Shown: positions 8,123 to 15,505 of the stretch, piece after piece | Position numbering within the stretch: the stretch's first letter is position 1 | Layout of the letters: each line of letters starts with the position of its first letter | NCBI RefSeq assembly: GCF_030646155.1 | Contig: NZ_JAUTDN010000009.1 | Coordinates: forward strand, 62,001-126,000 | DNA from: Conexibacter sp. CPCC 205762 | Lineage (GTDB): Bacteria; Actinomycetota; Thermoleophilia; Solirubrobacterales; Solirubrobacteraceae | Direction: 5' to 3' | Length of the DNA: 64,000 nucleotides | The notes under the pieces: model-generated | The model's input: only the letters and a program-made list of their open reading frames with translations | What the model was told of the DNA's origin: nothing | Databases searched by the model: none | Made by a program: the position numbers and the translations under genes

Positions 8123-8758
8123 CTATCGCTGCGGCGGTGTTCTGCGCTCGGCGACGATCTCGTCGATCGTCGCGCGCACGTTGTGCTCCTCGACGTGGTC
8201 GGCGAGGTAGGCCAGCTGCTCCGGGACGCCATCGCTGTTGACCGCCTCTGCGAGGTTGAGCGCTTCGTCCACAACGGCCTGAGCGAGTTCGTCGGCAGTA
8301 ATTTCGTGCACGGCTGCCATGACCTCCAGGGAGGCTCTCGCCAAGACCCGATTGAGTTCCTCCACGATGTGACCAAGGACGATCTGGACCCTGGTCGCGG
8401 GTCTGGCCGCCTGCCAGCTCTTCGGGTCGCCGAGAAAGGCTCGGGCGTCGATCCATCCGTCGGTGACGAAGCTCCTCTCGCGATCGGTTGTCCGGATGAG
8501 CAGCAGGACCTTGGGGCCAGCGCGATCGGCTGCGTATGCCTCGACCTCGACGCCCGTGGGCGTCGTGACCAGCGCCTGGGCGAGGGCCAGTTCGAACACG
8601 GAGACGATCCTTGAGGCCAGTAAGCCCTGGGGCCATTGCTCGACCTTCGGGAGGGAGGAGTTCATGCTGTCTTCGTCGAGGCGGAAGAGTCCGCCGAAGT
8701 AGGCCGCTTTCAGCATCGCGGGCGTTGCATCGATGAGGCTCGGCATCGGATTGGTCAT
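8123..8758 (-). CDS. Unknown protein
   Basis: 211 residues. The ATG at 8758 follows AAGGA with a seven-base spacer. It is not recognised. It has a mixed alpha/beta appearance, with helices VSVFELALAQALV and LGHIVEELNRVLARA and a strand KVLLLIRTTDRERSF. The C-terminal half is rich in Glu and Ala helices and ends RRTPPQR. There is no metal-binding or nucleotide-binding motif and no membrane segment. It is close-packed with its neighbours in the leftward modification operon. Confidence 0.7.
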   Translation of the reverse strand: MTNPMPSLIDATPAMLKAAYFGGLFRLDEDSMNSSLPKVEQWPQGLLASRIVSVFELALAQALVTTPTGVEVEAYAADRAGPKVLLLIRTTDRERSFVTDGWIDARAFLGDPKSWQAARPATRVQIVLGHIVEELNRVLARASLEVMAAVHEITADELAQAVVDEALNLAEAVNSDGVPEQLAYLADHVEEHNVRATIDEIVAERRTPPQR

Positions 8759-8976
8759 GAGGTCGTCCTTATCGATCTCGCGAGTTGTGAGGTACCGCGG
8801 CGGCGTTGGCGTGCAGACTCCCCGAGCGGGGACGCGAGAATCTGTGCTCGGTCGGGACGGTGGCACGCGATCGCCTGCGGTCCGCGGGCAGGCCGCGTTG
8901 GCTCGCGCAGGGAGCGGCTGGCGTTGGTCTGTTGACTTGGAGGAGCGTGCGCGAGCCGCTGGCTGGAGCGGGTCAC
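8755..8976 (-). CDS. Possible 73-residue coupled gene (low support)
   Basis: This fills the 214-base gap between two better-supported genes. It would start at a GTG overlapping the upstream TGA (GTGA) and end with a TGA overlapping the next ATG (ATGA), the pattern used repeatedly in this element. Against it, third positions are less GC-rich than in neighbours, the product is Arg/Ser/Pro-rich and featureless, and the downstream gene has its own ribosome site inside it. Confidence 0.3.
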   Translation of the reverse strand: MTRSSQRLAHAPPSQQTNASRSLREPTRPARGPQAIACHRPDRAQILASPLGESARQRRRGTSQLARSIRTTS

Positions 8977-9161
8977 ATCTCGTCGTCGTCGTCGGCGGCG
9001 GCGTCGGCGTGTCCGAGCACGTCGAGGACGACCTGCTCTGCGTCGATGGCGAGCCCCAACAGGGTCGTGCCGGGGTGGCGCTCAACGATGTCGCGCAACG
9101 CTTCGCTCACAGCTGCGGCGATGTCGTGGGCGTCGTCAACGGCGATCTTGATGTCAGCCAT
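8973..9161 (-). CDS. Small acidic protein
   Basis: 62 residues. The ATG at 9161 follows an AAAGAGAA purine run. The product starts MADIKIAVDDAHDIAAAV, continues as one or two helices, and ends with an acidic AADDDDEM tail. It is not recognised; the length and charge fit a small regulatory, antitoxin-like or DNA-mimic protein, but nothing specific supports that. It lies 27 bases upstream, in the direction of the map, of the PP-loop gene's stop and in the same orientation. Confidence 0.55.
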   Translation of the reverse strand: MADIKIAVDDAHDIAAAVSEALRDIVERHPGTTLLGLAIDAEQVVLDVLGHADAAADDDDEM

Positions 9162-9187
9162 TCGGGTTCTCTTTCGTGTTCGGACGT

Positions 9188-10513
9188 TCAGGAGCAAGGT
9201 GTGAGGTCTGCAGCGGTGGCGCGGCGCCACCACGTTGGGAAGTGCGGGTCCTGCTTGTCGACGGCGCCGGCTGTGCCGGCGCAGAGGTAGTGCTCTGTCC
9301 CGGGTTGGCGGTCAGGGCGCGTGCGCAGCCACGCGCGGGGCGTGACGTCGGTCTCGTCGACGGCGGCTCCCAGCGCGGCCGCCTCGTGCCGCAGGCGGCG
9401 GTGGATGTCGTCTCGCGACCCGACCGCCACAACGCGGACCGCCCGGCTGGAGTTGCCGACGGTGCGCGGGTCGGCGCGGCGGGGCCGGGCGATGCGTCTC
9501 ACCTCGTAGAGCGCGTGCGGCTGGGCGGCGAGGTGCAGTTCGAACGCGGCGAGGAGATCGGGGGCCAGACGGTCGCGAAGTCGTCTGCCCGCGATCAGGC
9601 CCTGGCGCGGGTTGAGGCACAGGGCGTGGTGTTCGCGGGCGAGCACCGCCACGGCTACTGCCGGGTCGTCCCGAAATCTCTGCAGCGCTGCTGCCATTCC
9701 GGCCTTGTTGGTGAGCGTGAACGGGCAGTAGACGCATGCCGACTTCGGCCATCTCGCCACGCCCGTGGCGTTCTCGATGTAGGAGCGGCAGCGGCGGCGA
9801 TCCCAGTCCCACTCCTGCAGCGGGTACCACCCGGTTCGACCGCGTCGGTCAAACGTCGCGTCGCGCGCTGCTCGCTTGCGTTCCCACGGCGAGGCGTCGA
9901 ATCCGATGGCCTGCCGGAACGGGCGCCCGGCGCGGTCTGCGGCGAGGAACTGGTCGATGACCCAGCCCTTGAACTTGACCGAGCACAGTCGGGCGCCGCC
10001 GACCTGCGGAACGGTCCCGGCCGCGTGGAGTTCGTCGGACAGCGCGTAGCCGCCCGCAAGATAGAGGTGTGCCGGCGAGGTCGAGTCGTCGAGGATCTCG
10101 ACGCCCTCCCGCTCGCGTTGGCCCCTGCGGGCGATCTGCACGAATCGCACGCCAGCGTCGGCGAGGCGTGGCAGCACGTGCTGGGTCACCAGCTGACCGG
10201 TGGCGGGATGCTCGTCGCCCGTCATCGCGGTGACGACGGTGAGGTCTTCCAGTCGGAAGTCTCGCGCCGACGGGTCGGCCAGCCAACGCAGCAGCAGCGC
10301 CGTCGAGTCGACTCCGAGGCCGTAGGAGAGCACGACCTCGCGGCCAGCCGGTTGCCTGCCGACGTTCACGTGAAGCAGCTCAAGCTGACCGCCGCGCGGG
10401 TCGACGGGGCACGGCAGCTCACGGCGGGCCGATGGCGCCCGCACCGCGACCTCGCGGCCATGCGGGCGCGGTGGCGGCGGTCTGCATGCGGTGAACGGCT
10501 GGGTGCGGGGCAC
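9188..10513 (-). CDS. PP-loop (PAPS reductase-like) protein of phage/mobile-element type
   Basis: 441 residues from the GTG at 10513, just past the stop of the methyltransferase gene. Starts at 10588 or nearer the PP-loop are also possible. The ATP-pyrophosphatase PP-loop SYGLGVDS is at about residues 63-70. Downstream are RLCSVKFKGWVID, an aromatic WYPLQEWDWDR, and a CVYCPF cysteine pair, all typical of the PAPS-reductase-like family beside DNA methylases in actinophages. The fold activates a substrate by adenylation, for example for sulfur insertion or base chemistry. The target here is unknown. It is not QueC, which has a different cysteine cluster. The C-terminal ~100 residues are Arg-rich and family-specific. 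Its neighbour is a C5 DNA methyltransferase. Confidence 0.75.
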   Translation of the reverse strand: MPRTQPFTACRPPPPRPHGREVAVRAPSARRELPCPVDPRGGQLELLHVNVGRQPAGREVVLSYGLGVDSTALLLRWLADPSARDFRLEDLTVVTAMTGDEHPATGQLVTQHVLPRLADAGVRFVQIARRGQREREGVEILDDSTSPAHLYLAGGYALSDELHAAGTVPQVGGARLCSVKFKGWVIDQFLAADRAGRPFRQAIGFDASPWERKRAARDATFDRRGRTGWYPLQEWDWDRRRCRSYIENATGVARWPKSACVYCPFTLTNKAGMAAALQRFRDDPAVAVAVLAREHHALCLNPRQGLIAGRRLRDRLAPDLLAAFELHLAAQPHALYEVRRIARPRRADPRTVGNSSRAVRVVAVGSRDDIHRRLRHEAAALGAAVDETDVTPRAWLRTRPDRQPGTEHYLCAGTAGAVDKQDPHFPTWWRRATAADLTPCS

Positions 10514-10526
10514 GAGCGTCCCGTCG

Positions 10527-12704
10527 CTATCGGCGGGCAAGCGCGTTCCAGACAGGGCGCTGGGATTCGGCGACCATCGCGCCCTCACGTGCCAGCAGTA
10601 TGCGGTGGATGATGTTGCCGAAGAGCGTCTGGCAGACGGCGTTGCCGGCGAGGCGCACGGCGTCGGAGTTGCAGATTCTGATCCTGTTTCTGGGGTCGGT
10701 CAGCTCGATCGTTTTGAAGATCTCGCCGTCGGGGCGCAGCACGAGATCCATCAGCGCCTGCGCCTCCTTGGGAACGAGCATGCGGAAGGTGCATTCCTCC
10801 AGCCGCGTGGCGGTCTGCGACAGTGCGTTGGTGCCGCGCGTGGGGCCGGCCTTGTAGTCGGCGAGCTGGTGCTGCGGTGGGCCGCCGGCGGGGGTGAGGA
10901 CGGCGTGCCGGTCGCGGGTCGTCTGCGTCACAGCGGGTTCGTTGAGCGATCGCGGCGACCCTGGGTTGCCGTAGTAGCTCGTGAGGTAGTCGACGTCGTC
11001 CGGGCGTATCGCGAAGCCGCGCTCCTGCACGGGCAGACCGCCGAGCAGGCTCGGGCGCACGGTGGTGACCTGCGTCGGTGCCGGCGATTGGTCGACGTCC
11101 CGCGCCGATGAGTTCGATCCGGGCGGGAGGATCGCCTGGTGCTCCTGCAGGACGCCGCGTTCGAGGCTCGTGCTCTGCGTCGGAGCGGGCGCGTCAAGCG
11201 GCCAAGCGCGCACGTAGCCGCTGCCCGGCCGCTCGTAGGTGTTGCCCGACACCTGAACGACCATGTCGCGGCTGGTGGTCTGCACGGCAAAGAGCCCGCC
11301 GCCCTCGGCGGTGGTGACCGTCGCCGCCGGCTGGGTGCTGCTTTCACGGGCGACGTTGTTGGTGCGGTTGGGACCGACGAGCACCATGTGGTTGCCCTTG
11401 GTCGTGACCGTGGCGACCGGCTGGTGCGCGGTCTCGCGAGCGATGGCGCCTTCCTGGTCAGGTCCGACGATCGCGTGGTGGTTGCCCGATGCGCAGAGCG
11501 CGTGCGCGGGCTGGCCGACGTCGCGCGCGACGGTGTTGTTGCGCAGCGGCACGATCATGTCGGGCGCGAGGTACGCGAGCTCGTGCTGCGCGGTGACGGT
11601 CGGCGCTGGAACCCAGATCGGCCGAGGCGAGGTGGTTCGTGGGTCGCGGCCGTTGACGGTCGTCAGCTGTGCAACGGCGCCGCGCAGCTCCCATGCGCGA
11701 TGCAGACGGGCCATCGTCTTGGGTCTGAGTGGCTTCTCGCGGTCGCAGATGCGGGTGGCGGGAATATGTGGGTCGATCGCAGTCCGTGCCGGGACGATGT
11801 AGGGCGAGACGACCGAGCGGCATTCAGGGCAGGCGTAGAGGTACTGGCCCTGGGGCCCGTACTTTCCTGCCGGGCCGACCGGCGTTCTGTTGCGCAGCGC
11901 GGCAGGTTTCCATGCCTGGATCCCGTGAACGTCTCTGACGCAGTGCCAGCAGAAGGCGCGGGGGCGGAAGTCCAGATTCGGCCGGGGTGCGCCAACGCGG
12001 CGGATCACGAACGCGACGCGGTCGCGGGATTGCGGCGCGTAGAAGAACGCCGCATTTATGCAGTGCATCTCGACGACGTAGCCGAGGTCTTTCCAGCCCT
12101 TGAGCCAGTTCCCGTTCCTGAACTGGTTCCACTTGACGACCTCGACGACGTTCTCCAGCAGGATGTATTCGTAGCGACGGTATGCGGCCATTCGCTGCGG
12201 ACACCACATCGTCGCGCGCGAGCGCTCGCCCTCACGTCTGGGATCCCACGCTCCAAGCTCAGAGACTGCTTCCTGATAGTTGCGACCGCGGCTGTGCAGC
12301 CGGCACTCCGGGCAGGCGAGGAGGATGTCGGCCTCGCCGTGAAGGTTGGCCGGATGCAGCACGCTGATGTCGCCGATCAGGTGCTCCACGTCGGGGAAGT
12401 TCTCGCTGTGGGCAAAGAACGCCTTGGCGTTGTGATTGGCGCTGATGTTGCCGCGCATCCCGACCAGCCGGCCGGCGGCGTGCATGCCGCCCATGCCGGC
12501 GAACAGGTCGTCGAAGCGGCCGCGGTACCGGTGGTAGGAACCGCTCCGGAGGTCGCGCCATGTGAGCGGCGCGAGCTCGGAGCCCGCAAGGGCGACTACG
12601 GCCTCGCCCCCGTCCGGGTGCGGGCTGCTCGGAACGGCTCGCAGCGGATGCGCATCCGGATCACCGCGTCGCGACTGAGCCGCGTGGTCGCGCTGCCTGA
12701 CCAA
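10527..12704 (-). CDS. Phage-type DNA (cytosine-5) methyltransferase
   Basis: Up to 725 residues. Motif I DLFAGMGGMHAAG is at about 66-78. The catalytic motif IV is ACPECRLHS, so the nucleophile Cys lies in a PEC rather than a PPCQ context, as in actinophage enzymes. Motif VI ENV is at about 184-186, PQSRDR at about 224-229, and the motif X-like LAGNAV is near the C-terminus. A CWHC...CPEC zinc-binding pair follows the catalytic core. Residues ~355-560 contain degenerate repeats of a QPxATVTT / ARD-E / LVGP pattern, probably the target-recognition region. The start is uncertain. A TTG at 12704 overlaps the small gene at 12596-12832 by 109 bases, and no better-supported start was found before motif I. 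Confidence 0.85.
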   Translation of the reverse strand: MVRQRDHAAQSRRGDPDAHPLRAVPSSPHPDGGEAVVALAGSELAPLTWRDLRSGSYHRYRGRFDDLFAGMGGMHAAGRLVGMRGNISANHNAKAFFAHSENFPDVEHLIGDISVLHPANLHGEADILLACPECRLHSRGRNYQEAVSELGAWDPRREGERSRATMWCPQRMAAYRRYEYILLENVVEVVKWNQFRNGNWLKGWKDLGYVVEMHCINAAFFYAPQSRDRVAFVIRRVGAPRPNLDFRPRAFCWHCVRDVHGIQAWKPAALRNRTPVGPAGKYGPQGQYLYACPECRSVVSPYIVPARTAIDPHIPATRICDREKPLRPKTMARLHRAWELRGAVAQLTTVNGRDPRTTSPRPIWVPAPTVTAQHELAYLAPDMIVPLRNNTVARDVGQPAHALCASGNHHAIVGPDQEGAIARETAHQPVATVTTKGNHMVLVGPNRTNNVARESSTQPAATVTTAEGGGLFAVQTTSRDMVVQVSGNTYERPGSGYVRAWPLDAPAPTQSTSLERGVLQEHQAILPPGSNSSARDVDQSPAPTQVTTVRPSLLGGLPVQERGFAIRPDDVDYLTSYYGNPGSPRSLNEPAVTQTTRDRHAVLTPAGGPPQHQLADYKAGPTRGTNALSQTATRLEECTFRMLVPKEAQALMDLVLRPDGEIFKTIELTDPRNRIRICNSDAVRLAGNAVCQTLFGNIIHRILLAREGAMVAESQRPVWNALARR

Positions 12705-12832
12705 AACGGTCCGTCCAAAGCCATCCGAAGACGGCGGCCAACGGGGTCCTCGTGGGGAAGGTATCGGGCACGGTCGATGACGGCCTCCACACGCGGCGGC
12801 AACGCCGTCGTCTCGGCGTGAACTCGTTGCAT
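12596..12832 (-). CDS. Small basic protein
   Basis: 78 residues. The ATG at 12832 has an AAAGGA ribosome site at the usual spacing, and third positions are GC-rich, so it looks real despite overlapping the proposed start of the methyltransferase. Its sequence is basic, with an N-terminal stretch RVHAETTALPPRV and a C-terminal Arg/Thr-rich tail. It is not recognised. Its overlap with the methyltransferase gene suggests translational coupling. Confidence 0.55.
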   Translation of the reverse strand: MQRVHAETTALPPRVEAVIDRARYLPHEDPVGRRLRMALDGPFWSGSATTRLSRDAVIRMRIRCEPFRAARTRTGARP

Positions 12833-12849
12833 CGGATGTCCTTTCGGAT

Positions 12850-13638
12850 CTAGAGAAGTGAGAGCTGCTCGTGCTGACCGGCCGGCGCGCGATCGGGGCC
12901 GCTGGAAGCCGTCGGTGCTGGTTCCGGCGGACGCTGCGAGAGCAACGCGACGGGATAGGCCTCGGCGTCGGCGTGGGCGACCAGCAGGTGGTCGAGATCG
13001 GCGAGGGTGTCGGTCCAGCCGCAGTCGTCGAGCAGCGCGCGAAGCGCGCTAGGGTCGTCGGTCAAGCCGCTGTCTTGGGCCAGCTGGTTCGCGAGCGCGT
13101 CGTGGACGGTCAGCTCGGGCTGGCGGGCGATCGCGGTGGCGACGTTGGCGGCCGTCTGTTCGGGGTCTTCGCCGTGCGCGCCGTCGTACCGTCCGCCCCA
13201 GGCTCTGCGAGCGGCGAGCAGCAGGCTGTAGGCGCAGGGAAGTCTGCGGTCGAAGATCATCGCGTTGAGCGCCCGGAAACGGGCGTTCAGATGCCGTTCG
13301 CTGTGGAACGGGTCGATGCGGCGCAGCATGTCGCCGACGGCGAGCGTGACCGGGGCCGGCATGCCAGCGCGGTCGGCTGCGACCTCGAGGGTGACCGGCG
13401 TGAAGAGGTGGTGCCCGTCGGTGTAGTCGAACACGCGCCGGGCGCCGTCGGCGAGGTCGACGACGACCGCTTCGGACTCGGTCATCCGGACGGTCTCGAT
13501 CAGCTGTCGCTCGCCAGAGGGGAAGGTGATGTCGCCGAAGACGCCGACGCCGACCGCCCAGCTGAAGCGGCGAGGCGCCGACGGGCGCGACGAGGTCCGC
13601 GGTCCTCGCCGCGGCGCTGAAGCTGCGGGTCCGTTCAT
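12850..13638 (-). CDS. Unknown protein with C-terminal clamp-like motif
   Basis: 262 residues. The ATG at 13638 follows a near-perfect AAAGGAGGT. A basic disordered N-terminus (Arg/Pro/Ser) precedes a globular part with FGDITFPSGERQLIETVRM at about residue 35. A helical segment NARFRALNAMIFDRRLPCAYSLL is followed by an acidic C-terminal half (SGLTDDPSALRALLDDCGW). The last residues are EQLSLL, which fits the QLxLF/L consensus for binding the beta sliding clamp. It is not recognised; the tail suggests an activity on replicating DNA. Confidence 0.65.
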   Translation of the reverse strand: MNGPAASAPRRGPRTSSRPSAPRRFSWAVGVGVFGDITFPSGERQLIETVRMTESEAVVVDLADGARRVFDYTDGHHLFTPVTLEVAADRAGMPAPVTLAVGDMLRRIDPFHSERHLNARFRALNAMIFDRRLPCAYSLLLAARRAWGGRYDGAHGEDPEQTAANVATAIARQPELTVHDALANQLAQDSGLTDDPSALRALLDDCGWTDTLADLDHLLVAHADAEAYPVALLSQRPPEPAPTASSGPDRAPAGQHEQLSLL

Positions 13639-13703
13639 GGACCTCCTTTCAGAGGTGGGTGGAGCATGCCGCCTGCCGGGACGCTCCCAGCGGCGGCGGC
13701 CTG

Positions 13704-14186
13704 CTAGAAGAGCTGCGAGGGTGTGGTGCCATCGCAGAGCAGCGATCTCCACACCCGGATTGGCCTACGGTTGCAAGACGGGCGTACTGAGGGGCGGGTC
13801 GCGTCGGTCTTCTCGACGAAGCCGCGTGCGCGGCACGCGGCCATCAGACCTCCGATCTGGCGGTCCTCGCGGGGTGGCATGCTCAAGACGCTCCAGACCT
13901 CGTCTGTGGTGAACTCGTCGTGTCTCTTTGCAAGCGCCTGCACGTCTCTGATTGACGCTTGCAACCACGCGGCGTCGAGTTCTCTGTTGCGCTCGACACG
14001 GGCGGTCGGGCTCACGGCGGCCGCGGGGGTTGGGAAGGGCAGCTCGAAGCCGTGGGCTGGTGCGCCGTCGGGCGAGCGCAGGATCCCGTCCTCGTCGAGG
14101 TAGGCGATGATCGCGCCGGTTTTGGCGTCGCGGAACTCGCCGTCCTGGTAGCGGATCGCGAGCTCGCCGGTGATGGAGTCGGTCAT
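13704..14186 (-). CDS. Winged-helix-like protein, paralogue of the product of 14183-14761
   Basis: 160 residues. The ATG overlaps the preceding TGA (ATGA). The N-terminus contains a short beta-rich segment (ELAIRYQDGEF...IIAYLDEDG). The C-terminal half reads like a winged-helix DNA-binding domain: DVQALAKRHDEFTTDEVWSV, then PREDRQIGGLM and ARGFVEKTDATRPS, ending IRVWRSLL. The same ordered elements occur in the adjacent gene, so the two are tandem paralogues. It is probably a DNA-binding accessory. The target is unknown. Confidence 0.65.
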   Translation of the reverse strand: MTDSITGELAIRYQDGEFRDAKTGAIIAYLDEDGILRSPDGAPAHGFELPFPTPAAAVSPTARVERNRELDAAWLQASIRDVQALAKRHDEFTTDEVWSVLSMPPREDRQIGGLMAACRARGFVEKTDATRPSVRPSCNRRPIRVWRSLLCDGTTPSQLF

Positions 14187-14761
14187 GCGGCCTGTCGGGT
14201 CCTCTCGTCGGTGTCGGTGAGCAGGAGCGACTGCCAGACGCGCAGGCGTCGGCCGCCGCTCTGCCTGCGGCGGCACGGGGTGGTTGCGTCGGTGCGGGCG
14301 ATGTAGCGCCGCTCGGCGGCGCGGTTCATCAGGACGCTGAGGCCCGACCGGGTGTCGCGCGGCAACGTCGTGAGGACGTCGCGGACGTCCTCGGTGGTGA
14401 TCTCGGCCTCGCGTTCGGCCAGGCGCCGGACGCTGTCGAGCGCGTCCTTGAGCCACTTCTGGTCTCGCCGGCGCAGCTCTTCCGCGGCGAGGTCGGGGTC
14501 TGGGCGTGGGACCGCGCGCAGGACGGGTACGGCGATCGACTCGGTCGGGATGCCGTCGGCGTCGCGCCAGACGTCGTCCTCACCGAGTTCTGCGACCAGC
14601 TCGAGCGTGTCGGGTTGGATGATGCGGCGGCCGCGCAGCAGCACGAGGCTTGTGACCGCGCCGGCGTCCAGCTGCTCGGAGCTGAACTGGCCGGCGCGGG
14701 TCTGTCGCTGCGCGCTGTGCGGCAGGGGCGTGCGGCGTGCGACGTCCGCCAGCGCGGTCAC
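14183..14761 (-). CDS. Winged-helix-like protein, paralogue of the product of 13704-14186
   Basis: 192 residues. The GTG at 14761 overlaps the upstream TGA (GTGA). Residues ~30-90 form a beta-rich lead-in with RGRRIIQPDTLELVAEL and EDDVWRDADG. The C-terminal half mirrors the neighbouring gene: a helix SVRRLAEREAEITTEDVRDV, then PRDTRSGLSVLM, a YIARTDATTP strand and LRVWQSLL. That fits a winged helix with its recognition helix around SGLSVLMNRAAERR. Tandem duplication is likely; partners and target are unknown. Confidence 0.65.
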   Translation of the reverse strand: MTALADVARRTPLPHSAQRQTRAGQFSSEQLDAGAVTSLVLLRGRRIIQPDTLELVAELGEDDVWRDADGIPTESIAVPVLRAVPRPDPDLAAEELRRRDQKWLKDALDSVRRLAEREAEITTEDVRDVLTTLPRDTRSGLSVLMNRAAERRYIARTDATTPCRRRQSGGRRLRVWQSLLLTDTDERTRQAA

Positions 14762-15036
14762 GCCGCGCGTGCGGCGCGCCGGCGTCGTCTGGCGACGGGA
14801 AGCTCGACGACGCGCCCGGGGACGGCGGCGCCGCGGTAGCCGGTGTTGTAGGGCATGCGGCCGTCGGCGTCTTCGAGCGGGTGCGAGCCGTCGACGCGTT
14901 CGTAGGTCGCGTCGCAGGCTTCGGCGAGGTCCTCGAAGCGGTTGGAGCCCAGCAGCCCGGGAGCGGTGGCGAATGGGCCGATGAGCAACTCGTTGAGGAG
15001 CGGCGGCCTGGCCTGCGATCGTCTCGTGTCGGTCAT
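14758..15036 (-). CDS. Unknown small protein
   Basis: 92 residues. The ATG at 15036 follows GAAAGGA. It overlaps the next gene's start (GTGA). The middle contains LLNELLIGPFATAPGLLGSN and a helix NRFEDLAEACDATYE; the C-terminus is strongly basic (RRRRRAARAA). It is not recognised. It is the second gene after the promoter-like motif at 15447. Confidence 0.6.
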   Translation of the reverse strand: MTDTRRSQARPPLLNELLIGPFATAPGLLGSNRFEDLAEACDATYERVDGSHPLEDADGRMPYNTGYRGAAVPGRVVELPVARRRRRAARAA

Positions 15037-15038
15037 GC

Positions 15039-15389
15039 TCAGTTCCTTTCAGGGGTCGGTGTCGCCCGTGTTCGTGGTCGTGTCTGGAACGGCGAGGTCG
15101 GCAGTCCGCCGACCTCGCCAGCGAGCAGCGATGCGGCGTGCGCGAGTCGGCGGCGCTCGGCGAAGTCGCGTATCGGGTCCATCGCCATCGCTCGGCTGAG
15201 CAGGTTGGCGACGGCGGTGACGTGGGCGTGGTGAACGGCGATGACGGTGTCTGGCCAGCCGTCGCCGACCGCGGTCCGGAGGTCGTACGGCGTTCCGTCG
15301 TCGGCGTCGTGCCAGTACGGATGCTCGGGTGTTGGTGGTGTGAGTCGAGCCCAGCCGCCGAGCAGGCTCGAGTAGACGTTGACGTGCAC
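15039..15389 (-). CDS. Unknown small protein, first gene of the modification operon
   Basis: 116 residues. The GTG at 15389 follows GAAAGGA. It starts MHVNVYSSLLGGWARL and contains HPYWHDADDG and helical segments with HHAHVTAVANLLSRA. The His cluster could bind metal. It is not recognised. It is the first gene downstream of a copy of the element-wide promoter-like motif, with a predicted leader of about 50 bases. That makes it the likely head of the leftward operon carrying the modification genes. Confidence 0.6.
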   Translation of the reverse strand: MHVNVYSSLLGGWARLTPPTPEHPYWHDADDGTPYDLRTAVGDGWPDTVIAVHHAHVTAVANLLSRAMAMDPIRDFAERRRLAHAASLLAGEVGGLPTSPFQTRPRTRATPTPERN

Positions 15390-15446
15390 GGTCGACCGTC
15401 CTTTCGTCGCGGCCGGCGGGTGTGCCGGTGGCGCAGGTTCGGGGGA

Positions 15447-15477
15447 TGTCGGACGACCGGGGTCGTCTGTGCCCCCC
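15447..15477 (-). promoter_or_regulatory. Copy 2 of the element-wide promoter-like motif
   Basis: On the leftward strand this reads GGGGGGCACA, 15 bases, then CCGACA. Spacing is identical to the copies at 28639, 58522 and 61090. Block one has CACA instead of TACA. It lies 58 bases upstream of the start at 15389. Confidence 0.65.
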
Positions 15478-15505
15478 TCTTCGGCACGGCTGTGCCGCAG
15501 ATTGG

